A stretch of DNA of 64,000 nt from Marinococcus halophilus (GTDB lineage Bacteria; Bacillota; Bacilli; Bacillales; Marinococcaceae). Below, piece after piece: positions 17,913 to 27,871 of this stretch (positions within the stretch are counted from its first letter, which is position 1; each line of letters starts with the position of its first letter). A program made the translations under genes and the position numbers. The notes below the pieces were generated by a model. That model searched no databases. It had not been told where the DNA came from and was given only the letters and a program-made list of their open reading frames with translations. The stretch lies in the NCBI RefSeq assembly GCF_002265875.1, contig NZ_NPFA01000002.1, forward strand, positions 186,157-250,156, read 5' to 3'.

Positions 17913-20687
17913 ATGAGTTATAAAGAATCACTGCTAATGCCAAAAACCAAATTTCCCATGCGCGGCAATCTGCCGAATAAAGAACCGGAGCGCCAGAAAA
18001 CATGGAACGAGCAGGGCATTTATGAACGGGTACAAGCACGCACCCAGGACCGGCCGCTGTTTGTGCTCCACGATGGCCCTCCGTATGCCAACGGGGACAT
18101 CCATATGGGCCATGCCCTGAATAAAGTACTCAAGGATTTTATCGTCCGCTACAAATCGATGACGGGCTACCATGCTCCCTACGTGCCGGGCTGGGATGTT
18201 CACGGCCTTCCGATAGAAACAGCATTGACGAAAAATAAAAAAGTGGACCGAAAAAAAATGACAACAGCTGAATTTCGCGCCGCCTGTGAAGAATATGCGG
18301 AGAAGCAAATTGACCGTCAGCGCGAACAGTTCAAACGTCTTGGAGTAAGAGGCGATTGGGAAAACCCGTATGTGACAATGAATCATGAATACGAAGCCCA
18401 ACAGATCCAGGTATTTGGGGAGATGGCCAAACGGGGCCATATTTATAAAGGCAAAAAACCGGTCTACTGGTCGCCGTCTTCGGAATCGGCCCTGGCAGAA
18501 GCAGAGATCGAATACCACGATATGCGCTCTCCGTCTATTTATGTTTCGTTTGCGGTTAAGGACGGCAAGGACGTACTTGAAGGCGATGAAAAGTTTATCA
18601 TCTGGACCACGACGCCGTGGACTATACCTGCCAATCTGGCGATCACGGTACACCCCGAGCTTGATTACGTCGTGGTTCGAGCGGGCGGCGAAAAGTATGT
18701 TGTGGCTGAAGGGCTCCTGGAGGAGCTTGAACAGAAGCTCGAATGGGACGGCTATGAAATTACAAAACGTATGAAGGGCCGTGACCTTGAGTATGTGATG
18801 GCTGAGCACCCTATTTATGGCCGGGACTCTCTCGTTATTCTCGGCGACCACGTAACGCTGGACGCCGGTACCGGCTGCGTGCACACAGCTCCGGGCCACG
18901 GGGAAGAAGACTTTATTGTAGGCCAGCAGTACGGGCTTGACACGCTCTGTCCTGTAGACGACAAAGGGGTGTTTACTGAGGAGGCGCCTGGGTTTGAAGG
19001 TCTCTTTTATGATAAAGCGAACAAAGCGATCACGGATAACCTGGACCAGCTCGGAGCGCTGTTGCAGCTGAACTTCTTCAGCCACTCCTATCCGCATGAC
19101 TGGAGAACGAAAAAGCCGGTCATTTACCGGGCGACTGATCAGTGGTTTGCTTCGATCGAGAATATTCGCGGAGAGCTTTTAGATGAAATCAGCCAAGTGA
19201 CATGGACGCCTGCCTGGGGCGAAACGCGCCTGTATAATATGGTGCGGGACCGGGGCGACTGGTGTATATCCAGACAGCGTGCCTGGGGTGTGCCGATCCC
19301 GGTCTTTTACGCCGAGGACGGAGAAGCGATCATTAACGATGAAACTATCCAGCACGTCTCCGAGCTGTTCCGCACCCATGGTTCCAACGTATGGTTTGAG
19401 TGGGAGACGGCGGAGCTCCTGCCGGAAGGATTCACCTCGGACCATAGCCCAAATGGCAGCTTTACACGGGAAATGGATATCATGGACGTATGGTTTGACA
19501 GCGGCTCCTCGCATCAATCAGTGCTTGAGGCATCTCCGCTTCTGCAGCGTCCGGCTGATATGTATCTCGAAGGCTCTGATCAATACCGCGGCTGGTTTAA
19601 TTCTTCTCTTACAACGAGCGTTGCGGTCACCGGAAAATCGCCATACCGGTCATTGCTGAGTCACGGCTTTACGATGGACGGGGAAGGCAAAAAAATGAGT
19701 AAATCGCTCGGTAACACAATTTCGCCCAATGACATCACAAAGCAGCTCGGGGCGGATATTCTCCGGCTTTGGGTGTCGAGTGTTGATTATCAGGCGGATC
19801 ACCGGCTGTCGGACAACATCTTAAAGCAAATCGCTGAAGCATACCGTAAAATCCGTAATACATTCCGGTTTATGCTCGGGAACCTGAGTGATTTTGATCC
19901 GGAAAAACACCGGATTTCGCCATCGGACTGGAGCGAGCTTGACCAGTATATGCACCTGCGTCTGCAGGATTTAATCACAAAAATCCGGGCCGGCTATGAA
20001 GAGTATCAGTTCGTCAATGTCTATCAGACGTTTCACAATTTCTGTACCGTCGACCTGAGCTCATTTTATCTCGATATTGCCAAGGATACGCTTTATGTTG
20101 AGCATGAAGACGACGTCCGCCGACGGGCGATCCAGACAGTACTGTATGACACCTTAACTGCCCTCGTACAGATGGCTGCCCCAATTATCCCGCATACGGC
20201 CGAAGAGGTATGGGAGTTTATCCCTCAGACAGAAGCAGACAGCGTGCAGCTGACGGACATGCCGCAGGCAGACCGTTCTGCAGAGGACGAAGAGCTACGC
20301 CGGAAATGGGATCGTCTCATGGATGTCCGGGACGATGTGTTGAAGGCGCTGGAGACAGCGAGGGGAGAAAAAGTGATTGGCAAGTCGCTTGAAGCCTCGG
20401 TTGACATTTATGCAGACGGGGAAGTTAAAGACATGCTTCAGAGCGTAACCCGCTTAAAGACGCTCTTTATTGTGTCGAAAGCGGAAGTCGCCGGCTCAGC
20501 ATCCGAAGCTCCGGCAGAAGCGTCGAAGCTTGATGAAGTAAGCGTTGTTGTAGGAGCAGCGGAGGGTGAACGCTGCGAACGCTGCTGGGAAGTAACCGAA
20601 ACAGTAGGAGAAGACCCGGCTTACCCGGATCTGTGCAGCCGCTGTGCTTCGGTAATGCATCAGAAAGAAAACGTTAATCAATCCTAA
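17913..20687 (+). CDS. ileS: Isoleucyl-tRNA synthetase
   Basis: IleRS charges tRNA-Ile and edits valine. From ATG 17913, behind an AAGGAGG site, the protein is 924 residues, the usual length of the bacterial (mupirocin-sensitive type) enzyme. It has the HIGH-type motif HMGH near residue 70, an editing domain with [13 protein letters not shown], the KMSKS loop (KMSKSLGN), and a C-terminal zinc finger with two CxxC pairs (CERC and CSRC). The longer in-frame ORF from 17781 runs through the T-box and is not the real start. Confidence 0.98.
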   Translation: MSYKESLLMPKTKFPMRGNLPNKEPERQKTWNEQGIYERVQARTQDRPLFVLHDGPPYANGDIHMGHALNKVLKDFIVRYKSMTGYHAPYVPGWDVHGLPIETALTKNKKVDRKKMTTAEFRAACEEYAEKQIDRQREQFKRLGVRGDWENPYVTMNHEYEAQQIQVFGEMAKRGHIYKGKKPVYWSPSSESALAEAEIEYHDMRSPSIYVSFAVKDGKDVLEGDEKFIIWTTTPWTIPANLAITVHPELDYVVVRAGGEKYVVAEGLLEELEQKLEWDGYEITKRMKGRDLEYVMAEHPIYGRDSLVILGDHVTLDAGTGCVHTAPGHGEEDFIVGQQYGLDTLCPVDDKGVFTEEAPGFEGLFYDKANKAITDNLDQLGALLQLNFFSHSYPHDWRTKKPVIYRATDQWFASIENIRGELLDEISQVTWTPAWGETRLYNMVRDRGDWCISRQRAWGVPIPVFYAEDGEAIINDETIQHVSELFRTHGSNVWFEWETAELLPEGFTSDHSPNGSFTREMDIMDVWFDSGSSHQSVLEASPLLQRPADMYLEGSDQYRGWFNSSLTTSVAVTGKSPYRSLLSHGFTMDGEGKKMSKSLGNTISPNDITKQLGADILRLWVSSVDYQADHRLSDNILKQIAEAYRKIRNTFRFMLGNLSDFDPEKHRISPSDWSELDQYMHLRLQDLITKIRAGYEEYQFVNVYQTFHNFCTVDLSSFYLDIAKDTLYVEHEDDVRRRAIQTVLYDTLTALVQMAAPIIPHTAEEVWEFIPQTEADSVQLTDMPQADRSAEDEELRRKWDRLMDVRDDVLKALETARGEKVIGKSLEASVDIYADGEVKDMLQSVTRLKTLFIVSKAEVAGSASEAPAEASKLDEVSVVVGAAEGERCERCWEVTETVGEDPAYPDLCSRCASVMHQKENVNQS

Positions 20688-20693
20688 TACGGG

Positions 20694-20724
20694 AGCCCCC
20701 TGATTATAAAGGGGGCTTTTTTTT
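20694..20724 (+). terminator. Intrinsic terminator after ileS
   Basis: An 8-bp GC-rich stem (20694-20701 with 20710-20717) is followed by eight T residues. Confidence 0.92.
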
Positions 20725-20760
20725 ATGCAAAGCAAAAGGCGGAAGGTTCCTTCGGGGCGC

Positions 20761-20789
20761 TGTTCGCACCCGTGAATATGTGCTAAAAT
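20761..20789 (+). promoter_or_regulatory. Candidate lspA promoter (extended -10)
   Basis: TAAAAT at 20784-20789 is preceded by TGC, forming an extended -10 element. The -35 region 17 nt upstream (TGTTCG) is poor. It sits between the ileS terminator and lspA. Confidence 0.55.
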
Positions 20790-20834
20790 GCTAAGGGTGG
20801 AACGCACTCCGTAAGAGAGGATGAAAGAGGCTGT

Positions 20835-21332
20835 ATGAAAATTATTAAATGGCATTACCTGCTGGCTGCGCTGATTGTTATTTTCGACCAGGCAACCAAA
20901 TACATAGTAGCTGCCTCCATGCGTGTTGGAGAAAGCTTTGAAATTGTCCCATCCTTTCTATATTTGACCTCTCACCGGAACGAAGGAGCGGCCTTTGGCA
21001 TCCTGCAGGGCCAGCGCTGGTTTTTTATACTTATTACGATTGTCGTGATAGCGGTGGTAGTGTATTACCTGCAGCAATATGGAACGCTCTCATTTACCTT
21101 TGGTATCCCGCTGGCACTCGTTCTGGGAGGAGCTATTGGAAATTTCATTGACCGTATTTTATTTGGAGAAGTAGTCGATTTTATTGATGTTTATCTGTTT
21201 GCCTACAATTACCCAATTTTCAATGTTGCGGATGCTGCCCTCACAGTAGGTGTAGCATGGTTGATTATTGGCATGTTTTTAGACGAAAGATCACGAAAGA
21301 AGGAAGAAACACATGAATTCACGAACCGTTAA
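20835..21332 (+). CDS. lspA: Lipoprotein signal peptidase LspA
   Basis: LspA (signal peptidase II) is an aspartic protease in the membrane that cuts prolipoprotein signal peptides after lipid transfer. The 165-residue protein has four hydrophobic segments, an early FDQATKYIV motif, and the two catalytic aspartates in GNFIDRI and NVADAALTVG. It stands between ileS and rluD as in Bacillus. The downstream rluD start lies 20 nt inside its 3-prime end. Confidence 0.95.
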   Translation: MKIIKWHYLLAALIVIFDQATKYIVAASMRVGESFEIVPSFLYLTSHRNEGAAFGILQGQRWFFILITIVVIAVVVYYLQQYGTLSFTFGIPLALVLGGAIGNFIDRILFGEVVDFIDVYLFAYNYPIFNVADAALTVGVAWLIIGMFLDERSRKKEETHEFTNR

Positions 21333-22215
21333 TGAAGAAGAACAGGGCACAAGAGTTGACCGTCTAATGGCAGACGAGCTGGAAGAGTCCCGCTCAGTTG
21401 TACAGCAGTGGGTCAAAGACGGCTGGATTACGGTCAATGACAGCCGGGTCAAAAACAATTACAAGCTCCAGGCCGGGGATCGAATCGATGTTAGTGTACC
21501 AAAAGAAAGTCATGAAGAGATGACTCCTGAAGAAATGGAGCTTGACGTACGTTATGAGGACGACGATGTAGTGGTAATTTATAAACCGGCAGGGATGGTC
21601 GTGCACCCGGCCCCTGGTCACCTCCGCGGCACATTAATGAATGGACTTCTGCACCGCTATCCGGAGTGGCAGAATTATCCTGAAGCCCGGGCTGGGCTGA
21701 TTCATCGCCTGGATAAAGATACCTCGGGTCTGCTGATAGCAGCCAAGCATCCTGAAGCTTACGAGCAATTATCGAATCAGATGAAAAACCGAAAAATTGA
21801 GCGTAAATACAAGGCGATTGTGCACGGAGAAGTACCACATGAAACCGGAAAAATCGACATGCCGATCGGGCGCGATCCTCATGACCGACAGAAAATGGCG
21901 GCTGTAAGAGAAAACTCCAAGCCGGCGGTGACTCATTTCCAAGTGCTTCAATGGTGGCACAAATATACGTTTGTGGAATGTGAGCTCGAAACTGGCCGCA
22001 TGCACCAGATCCGGGTACATTTTGCCCAGATCGGCCATCCGGTTGCAGCTGATCCAAAGTATGGACGCCGGAAAACCCTGGCTTTGCCGGGACAGGCACT
22101 TCATGCTTACCGCCTCCGCTTCGAGCACCCTGTCAGCGGAAAATGGATCGAAGTGGAAGCTGAACTGCCACAGGAAATACAGGCAGCGATTGATGAACTT
22201 GACAAAACCAGTTGA
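21313..22215 (+). CDS. rluD: RluD-family 23S rRNA pseudouridine synthase (YlyB)
   Basis: The protein has an N-terminal S4 RNA-binding domain (about 15-75) and a pseudouridine synthase domain with the catalytic motif HRLDKDTSGLL. It belongs to the RluA/RluD family; the exact uridine target in 23S rRNA is inferred from the family. Translation begins at ATG 21313 behind AAGGAAG, overlapping lspA by 20 nt. The 300-residue length is normal. The pyr promoter overlaps its stop codon. Confidence 0.92.
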   Translation: MNSRTVNEEEQGTRVDRLMADELEESRSVVQQWVKDGWITVNDSRVKNNYKLQAGDRIDVSVPKESHEEMTPEEMELDVRYEDDDVVVIYKPAGMVVHPAPGHLRGTLMNGLLHRYPEWQNYPEARAGLIHRLDKDTSGLLIAAKHPEAYEQLSNQMKNRKIERKYKAIVHGEVPHETGKIDMPIGRDPHDRQKMAAVRENSKPAVTHFQVLQWWHKYTFVECELETGRMHQIRVHFAQIGHPVAADPKYGRRKTLALPGQALHAYRLRFEHPVSGKWIEVEAELPQEIQAAIDELDKTS

Positions 22216-22240
22216 CCGCACAGAAAAAGACTGTCATACT
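22212..22240 (+). promoter_or_regulatory. Candidate pyr operon promoter
   Basis: TTGACC (22212-22217) and CATACT (22235-22240) are spaced by 17 nt. The -35 box overlaps the rluD stop codon. It lies about 40 nt before the first PyrR-binding motif. Confidence 0.65.
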
Positions 22241-22276
22241 ACGTAATAACGATAAAAACGAATGCCTTTTTAACAC

Positions 22277-22969
<693 letters not shown>

Positions 22970-22988
22970 GATCAGTTCTCTTTAATTT

Positions 22989-23055
22989 GGACCCGTGAGT
23001 TCAAGAAGGGATGAGACGAAAGCGTTTCTTCCCTCCATGCCAATACTAATGGAGG
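22989..23055 (+). promoter_or_regulatory. pyrP leader: PyrR-like motif and ribosome-site hairpin
   Basis: GGACCCGTGAGTTC (22989-23002) resembles the PyrR-binding loop with several mismatches. An imperfect stem follows (23008-23018 with 23023-23033). A further 7-bp perfect stem pairs CCTCCAT (23032-23038) with ATGGAGG (23049-23055), and the second arm contains the pyrP ribosome site GGAGG. No T-run is present, so this leader looks able to control translation and not termination. PyrR control is inference. Confidence 0.55.
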
Positions 23056-23061
23056 TTTATC

Positions 23062-24393
23062 ATGAAAAATAGTGAAGATATCCATATTCAGACCCGCCCG
23101 GCACCGGCCACCTGGCTGATTCTTAGCCTGCAGCATCTGTTCGCCATGTTTGGATCGACAATACTAGTGCCGGCGCTTACGGGACTCAGTCCCGCGGTAG
23201 CGCTGGTCTCGAGCGGCCTTGGAACACTCGCCTATCTGGCGATTACCAAAGGACAAATACCGGCCTATCTTGGTTCATCATTTGCATTTATCTTCCCGAT
23301 TATTGCTGCTTTATCCATCGGAGGCCCGGGGGGTGTGATGCTTGGGTCGTTTGCTGCGGGACTTGTTTACGGAATTACGGCGCTGATTATACGCAAAGCC
23401 GGTGTAGGCTGGCTGATGAATATTCTTCCGCCGGTAGTAGTCGGTCCGGTCATTATGGTCATCGGTCTTGGCCTTGCGACGACAGCAATCGAAATGTCGA
23501 TGAACTACAACGCAGACACCGGAAACTACAATGAACCGATGCGCCATATGAGCGTCGCTGCTGTGACACTTGCGATTGTCATTGTCGCTTCCGTGTTTTT
23601 CCGGGGGTTTTTCAGGATTATTCCGGTGCTGTTTGGCATCATCGGCGGCTACATGACGGCGCTTGCTGCCGGAATGGTAAACACAGAAGCTATCGGGGAG
23701 GCCGCCTGGATTCAGGTGCCGGATTTCTCGGTACCTTTTGCGACATACAGCCCGGACTGGAGCTGGAGTGTCATCGCCATCATGGCACCAATTGCGCTGG
23801 TAACAATTGCTGAACACATCGGCGACCAGCTCGTGTTAAGCAAGGTAGCAGAGAAAAACTTTCTGGAGTCACCAGGGCTCCATCGTTCCATTATGGGAGA
23901 TGGTGTAGCCACTATGTTTGCCGCGGTGCTTGGCGGGCCGCCAAACACGACATACGGGGAAAACATCGGCGTGCTTGCCATCACCCGCGTATTCAGTGTA
24001 TATGTCATCGGCGGAGCGGCGGTACTTGCCATCAGCTTCGGATTTATCGGAAAGGTGGAGGCCTTTATCGCAAGCATTCCAGGAGCCGTAATGGGCGGCG
24101 TTTCTATTCTGCTCTTTGGCATTATTGCCTCGAACGGGCTCCGGATGCTGATTGATAATAATATTGATCTTGGCATTAAGCGGAACCTGATTATCAGCTC
24201 AGTCATTCTGGTGACTGGTATTGGAGGAGCGTTCATCGAAATTGGGGAATACTTTGAGATTTCGAGCATGGCGCTTGCAACAGTGATTGGGATGATTTTG
24301 CATGCAGTGCTTCCGGGGAAAAAGAACTCCTACGGCAACCGGTCAATGTTTGAATCCGCAAGTACGTCCACATCAAAAAATAAGGCAGCTTAA
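23062..24393 (+). CDS. pyrP: Uracil permease (NCS2 family)
   Basis: A 443-residue membrane protein with about 12-14 hydrophobic segments, of the uracil-xanthine (NCS2) transporter family. It shows LQHLFAMFGSTILVPALTG at the start, typical of UraA/PyrP, then TIAEHIGDQLVLSK with the substrate-binding Glu/His segment, and GGPPNTTYGENIGVLAITR, the family signature. Its place between pyrR and pyrB in a pyrimidine operon supports uracil as substrate. Confidence 0.95.
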   Translation: MKNSEDIHIQTRPAPATWLILSLQHLFAMFGSTILVPALTGLSPAVALVSSGLGTLAYLAITKGQIPAYLGSSFAFIFPIIAALSIGGPGGVMLGSFAAGLVYGITALIIRKAGVGWLMNILPPVVVGPVIMVIGLGLATTAIEMSMNYNADTGNYNEPMRHMSVAAVTLAIVIVASVFFRGFFRIIPVLFGIIGGYMTALAAGMVNTEAIGEAAWIQVPDFSVPFATYSPDWSWSVIAIMAPIALVTIAEHIGDQLVLSKVAEKNFLESPGLHRSIMGDGVATMFAAVLGGPPNTTYGENIGVLAITRVFSVYVIGGAAVLAISFGFIGKVEAFIASIPGAVMGGVSILLFGIIASNGLRMLIDNNIDLGIKRNLIISSVILVTGIGGAFIEIGEYFEISSMALATVIGMILHAVLPGKKNSYGNRSMFESASTSTSKNKAA

Positions 24394-24407
24394 TCATCCT
24401 TTAAGGA

Positions 24408-24525
24408 AGTACAGAGAGACATCCAAGGTTGAACGGCATGAAAACACTCCCGGCAGCAGTGTATCCTGCGCGGGGCGTTTCATCATACCCGTAAACCTGG
24501 AGTCTTTCCGACTCCGGGTTTTTTT
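24408..24525 (+). promoter_or_regulatory. PyrR-type attenuator upstream of pyrB
   Basis: AGTACAGAGAGACA (24408-24421) matches the PyrR-loop consensus at most positions. A stem beginning ATGAAA and ending TTTCAT (about 24439-24483) may be the antiterminator. The terminator is an 11-bp stem (24494-24504 with 24510-24520, one G-T pair) followed by seven T residues. It covers the gap between pyrP and pyrB. Confidence 0.8.
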
Positions 24526-24560
24526 ATGAAGGACGAGAGCATTGAAAAGGAGCGGAAACA

Positions 24561-25493
24561 ATGATGAGTATGAAAACTTCAAAAACGGCAGTCGTGCAGC
24601 ATGTGCTGACCATGGAAGAGTGGAATGTGCGCCAGATCCACGAATTGTTGACGCGAGCGAACGAGTTCGCAGACATGAAACGGGAGCGGACGACCCTTCC
24701 TTTATACGCGGCGAATTTGTTTTTTGAACCGAGTACCCGGACGAAGCTCAGTTTTGAAGCGGCCGAGCAAAACCTTGGTCTTGGGATTCTGCATTTTGAC
24801 GCTGCAACTTCAAGCGTAAAAAAAGGAGAGAGCCTGTACGACACGGTACGCACGTTGGAAAGCATTGGTGCGGATGTGGTGGTTATCCGTCATGAGCAGG
24901 AACGGTACTTCGATGAGCTTCGGGACTTTATTAACATTCCCATCATTAACGGAGGGGACGGCTGCGGGCATCACCCAACCCAGTCTTTTCTGGATTTAAT
25001 GACTATTCAGCAGGAGTTTGGCAGGTTTGCCGGAGTAAAGGTCGTCATCGCTGGAGACATCCGGCACAGCCGGGTCGCCCGTTCAAACGTAGAGGTATTG
25101 GAGCGCCTCGGAGCGAAAGTATACGTATCGGGGCCAAAGGAATGGATGGATGAAGCCATGAGCAGCCGCTTTATACCGATGGATGAAGCAGTGGAGGTGG
25201 CGGACGTCATGATGATGCTCCGCATACAGCATGAGCGCCACACGGTTCAGCTGATAGCCGGGCCAAACGATTATCACGAAGCTTACGGGCTCACCGTAGA
25301 GCGAACGCAGCGGATGAAGGATAAAAGTATTATTATGCACCCGGCTCCAATCAACCGGGGCGTGGAAATAGCAGACGAGCTCGTGGAGGGCAGCCGCTCG
25401 AGAATTTTCAAGCAGATGACTAACGGCGTATATGTTCGCATGGCTGTGCTTGATCACGTTTTAAGGCAGGCAAAAGGAGGAGATTGGAAATGA
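24561..25493 (+). CDS. pyrB: Aspartate carbamoyltransferase catalytic subunit
   Basis: ATCase condenses carbamoyl phosphate with aspartate, the committed step of UMP synthesis. The carbamoyl-phosphate loop [13 protein letters not shown] is near residue 55, followed by the Ser/Lys loop SVKKGES, and the substrate segment HPTQSFLDL. The 310-residue length is normal for the unregulated Bacillus enzyme; no pyrI is present. The start ATG 24561 has AAGGAG 9 nt upstream; ATGs at 24564 and 24570 are also possible. Its stop overlaps pyrC as ATGA. Confidence 0.97.
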   Translation: MMSMKTSKTAVVQHVLTMEEWNVRQIHELLTRANEFADMKRERTTLPLYAANLFFEPSTRTKLSFEAAEQNLGLGILHFDAATSSVKKGESLYDTVRTLESIGADVVVIRHEQERYFDELRDFINIPIINGGDGCGHHPTQSFLDLMTIQQEFGRFAGVKVVIAGDIRHSRVARSNVEVLERLGAKVYVSGPKEWMDEAMSSRFIPMDEAVEVADVMMMLRIQHERHTVQLIAGPNDYHEAYGLTVERTQRMKDKSIIMHPAPINRGVEIADELVEGSRSRIFKQMTNGVYVRMAVLDHVLRQAKGGDWK

Positions 25494-26773
25494 ATGGATG
25501 GATAATTAACGCACAGGTGTTTACCCCGCAGGAAACGATCGAATCCCGTGATGTGCTGATTGAAAACGGACGTATTCAGGAAACAGGCCGTGCACCTGAA
25601 GAAGCGGAAGTGGTGGTTGACGCGAAAGGGTGCCTGCTCGCTCCAGGCCTGGTCGACGTACACGTGCATCTCCGCGAGCCGGGAGGCGAGCACAAAGAAA
25701 CCATTTATTCAGGTACGCAGGCAGCGGCCAAAGGCGGTTTCACTACGGTGTGCCCGATGCCCAATACGTACCCGGTGCCCGACTCTGCCGGAAAGCTTGA
25801 TCTGCTGTATGAGCGCATTGAAGCCACGGCCGCTGTTCGTGTTCATCCGTATGCTTCCATTACGGAGAAACAGGAAGGCAGAAAACGCACGAACATGAAA
25901 ACGCTGAAGGAGCACGGGGCCTTTGCTTTTACGGATGACGGAGTGGGCGTGCAGGACGCCTCTGTCATGTATGAAGCTATGCTCGAAGCGGCAGCGCTTA
26001 ACATGCCGGTGGTAGCACACTGTGAAGAAAACACCCTTGTTTATGGTGGCAGCGTGCACGCCGGCAGGTTTGCAGAAAAGAACGGACTCCAGGGCATACC
26101 GGCGATAGCTGAATCGGTGCATATTGCACGCGATATTTTGCTTGCTGAAGCGGCCGGCTGCCATTATCACGTGTGTCACGTAAGCACGAAGGAATCCGTG
26201 CGGCTGATTCGCGATGCCAAACGCGCGGGTATTCACGTAACGGCTGAAGTGACGCCGCATCATCTGCTGCTGAGCGAAGATGACATCCCGGAGGTGGATA
26301 CAAACTATAAAATGAATCCGCCGCTGCGTTCCCGGGGTGACCGGCAGGCGCTGCTTGAAGCCTGGCTCGACGGCACCATTGATTTTATAGCGACCGATCA
26401 TGCGCCTCACGCAGCAGAAGAAAAAGCACGGCCGATAGGCGAAGCACCGTTTGGTATTACGGGATTTGAAACAGCTTTTCCGCTTTTATATAACGAACTG
26501 GTTTTAAACGGAGTGTGCACCCTGGAGCATCTGCTTGCCTCAATGACCAGACGGCCGGCCAGGGTGTTTGGCCTGTCTGCCGGCACACTTTCTGCCGGCG
26601 CTTTTGCAGACCTGACGCTCATTGATCTGGAGCACGAAGAGACAGTCGACCCCGGCCAGTTTGTATCCAAGGGAAAAAACACACCGTTTACCGGCTGGAA
26701 GCTTAAAGGTTGGCCGGTACTTACAATCGTAAATGGACAAACCGTGTATCAAAAGAAAGAGGTGCAAAAATGA
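25490..26773 (+). CDS. pyrC: Dihydroorotase (type I)
   Basis: Dihydroorotase closes carbamoyl aspartate to dihydroorotate using bound zinc. The metal motif [11 protein letters not shown] is near residue 60, with later ligands in HCEEN and HVSTKE and the catalytic Asp in [13 protein letters not shown] 25490 is behind AGGAGG and overlaps the pyrB stop codon (ATGA), so I prefer it to the in-frame TTG at 25484. The length is 427 residues, as in Bacillus. Confidence 0.96.
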   Translation: MNGWIINAQVFTPQETIESRDVLIENGRIQETGRAPEEAEVVVDAKGCLLAPGLVDVHVHLREPGGEHKETIYSGTQAAAKGGFTTVCPMPNTYPVPDSAGKLDLLYERIEATAAVRVHPYASITEKQEGRKRTNMKTLKEHGAFAFTDDGVGVQDASVMYEAMLEAAALNMPVVAHCEENTLVYGGSVHAGRFAEKNGLQGIPAIAESVHIARDILLAEAAGCHYHVCHVSTKESVRLIRDAKRAGIHVTAEVTPHHLLLSEDDIPEVDTNYKMNPPLRSRGDRQALLEAWLDGTIDFIATDHAPHAAEEKARPIGEAPFGITGFETAFPLLYNELVLNGVCTLEHLLASMTRRPARVFGLSAGTLSAGAFADLTLIDLEHEETVDPGQFVSKGKNTPFTGWKLKGWPVLTIVNGQTVYQKKEVQK

Positions 26774-27858
26774 AGCGGAAATTAATATTGGAAAATGGGG
26801 CTGTTTTTCACGGGGAAGGTATTGGAAGCGAACGGGAAACTGTGGGAGAAGTTGTGTTTAATACCGGCATGACCGGCTATCAGGAAATTTTATCCGACCC
26901 GTCCTACTGCGATCAGCTAGTGACGCTGACGTATCCGCTGATCGGCAATTACGGCATTAACCGTGACGATTTTGAAACGATGCATCCTTCTGCCGGCGGG
27001 TTGATCATCAAAGAAGCAGCTTCGCACCCGAGCAATTTCCGAAGCATCGGAACGCTCAGCGAGTGGCTCAAAGAAAAAGACATTCCAGGGCTGTGCGGCA
27101 TTGATACACGCCGCCTTACCAAAATGATCCGGACTGCCGGTACACTGCGGGGCAGGCTGTGTACGGAAGAAGTAGATGAAGAGGAAGCTGTCCGTGAGCT
27201 GCAGCAGTGGATCGACTCCCGGGATCAGGTCTCCCGGGTCAGTACAAAAAATGCCTACCATGCGCCGGGCAACGGCAAACGGGTAGTACTGATGGACTAC
27301 GGCGCCAAGCACGGCATTACCCGGAATCTGCTCAGCCGCGGCTGTGACGTATTTGTACTGCCATACAACGCCACAGCGAAAGAAGTGCTTGCCCTGAATC
27401 CGGACGGGGTGATGCTCAGTAACGGTCCCGGGGACCCTGAAGATGTACCTGAGGCGGTAAAGACGCTCCGGAGCCTGGTCGGGGAGGTGCCGGTGTTTGG
27501 CATCTGCCTCGGGCACCAGTTGTTAAGTCTTGCCTGCGGGGCCACCTCGTCCAAGCTTAAATTCGGCCACCGCGGTGGTAATCATCCAGTTAAACAAGTG
27601 AAAACCGGCCGGGTCGACATCACCTCCCAGAACCACGGTTACACCGTAGACCGGGATTCGCTGATGGGAACAGACCTCGTCCTGACGCACGTCAACGTTA
27701 ATGACGGTACCGTAGAAGGCGTCGAACACCGCGAATATCCGGCCTTCAGCGTCCAGTATCATCCGGAGGCCTGCCCGGGGCCGAGCGATGCGAACGACCT
27801 TTTTGATCAGTTTGTCCGCTTGATGAACCGCTACGAAAAAGTACCTACTCGCATATAA
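26770..27858 (+). CDS. carA: Carbamoyl-phosphate synthase small subunit (pyrimidine-type)
   Basis: The small subunit supplies ammonia from glutamine to CarB. It has the N-terminal CPSase domain with [14 protein letters not shown]-like sequence (here [13 protein letters not shown]) and a C-terminal class I glutamine amidotransferase domain with nucleophile Cys in GICLGHQ and the His-Glu of the triad in VQYHPEA. The start ATG 26770 overlaps the pyrC stop (ATGA); length is 362 residues. Also called pyrAA in Bacillus. Confidence 0.97.
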   Translation: MKRKLILENGAVFHGEGIGSERETVGEVVFNTGMTGYQEILSDPSYCDQLVTLTYPLIGNYGINRDDFETMHPSAGGLIIKEAASHPSNFRSIGTLSEWLKEKDIPGLCGIDTRRLTKMIRTAGTLRGRLCTEEVDEEEAVRELQQWIDSRDQVSRVSTKNAYHAPGNGKRVVLMDYGAKHGITRNLLSRGCDVFVLPYNATAKEVLALNPDGVMLSNGPGDPEDVPEAVKTLRSLVGEVPVFGICLGHQLLSLACGATSSKLKFGHRGGNHPVKQVKTGRVDITSQNHGYTVDRDSLMGTDLVLTHVNVNDGTVEGVEHREYPAFSVQYHPEACPGPSDANDLFDQFVRLMNRYEKVPTRI

Positions 27859-27871
27859 AAGGGGAGTCACC

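Noticed and set aside
17934-19097. 387-codon minus-strand ORF inside ileS
   Set aside because: It is antisense to the highly conserved IleRS catalytic region and reads as a Cys-, His- and Arg-rich shadow frame with no family similarity.
22989-23061. Intrinsic terminator in front of pyrP
   Set aside because: Stems are present but no T-run follows any of them; ribosome-site occlusion fits better.
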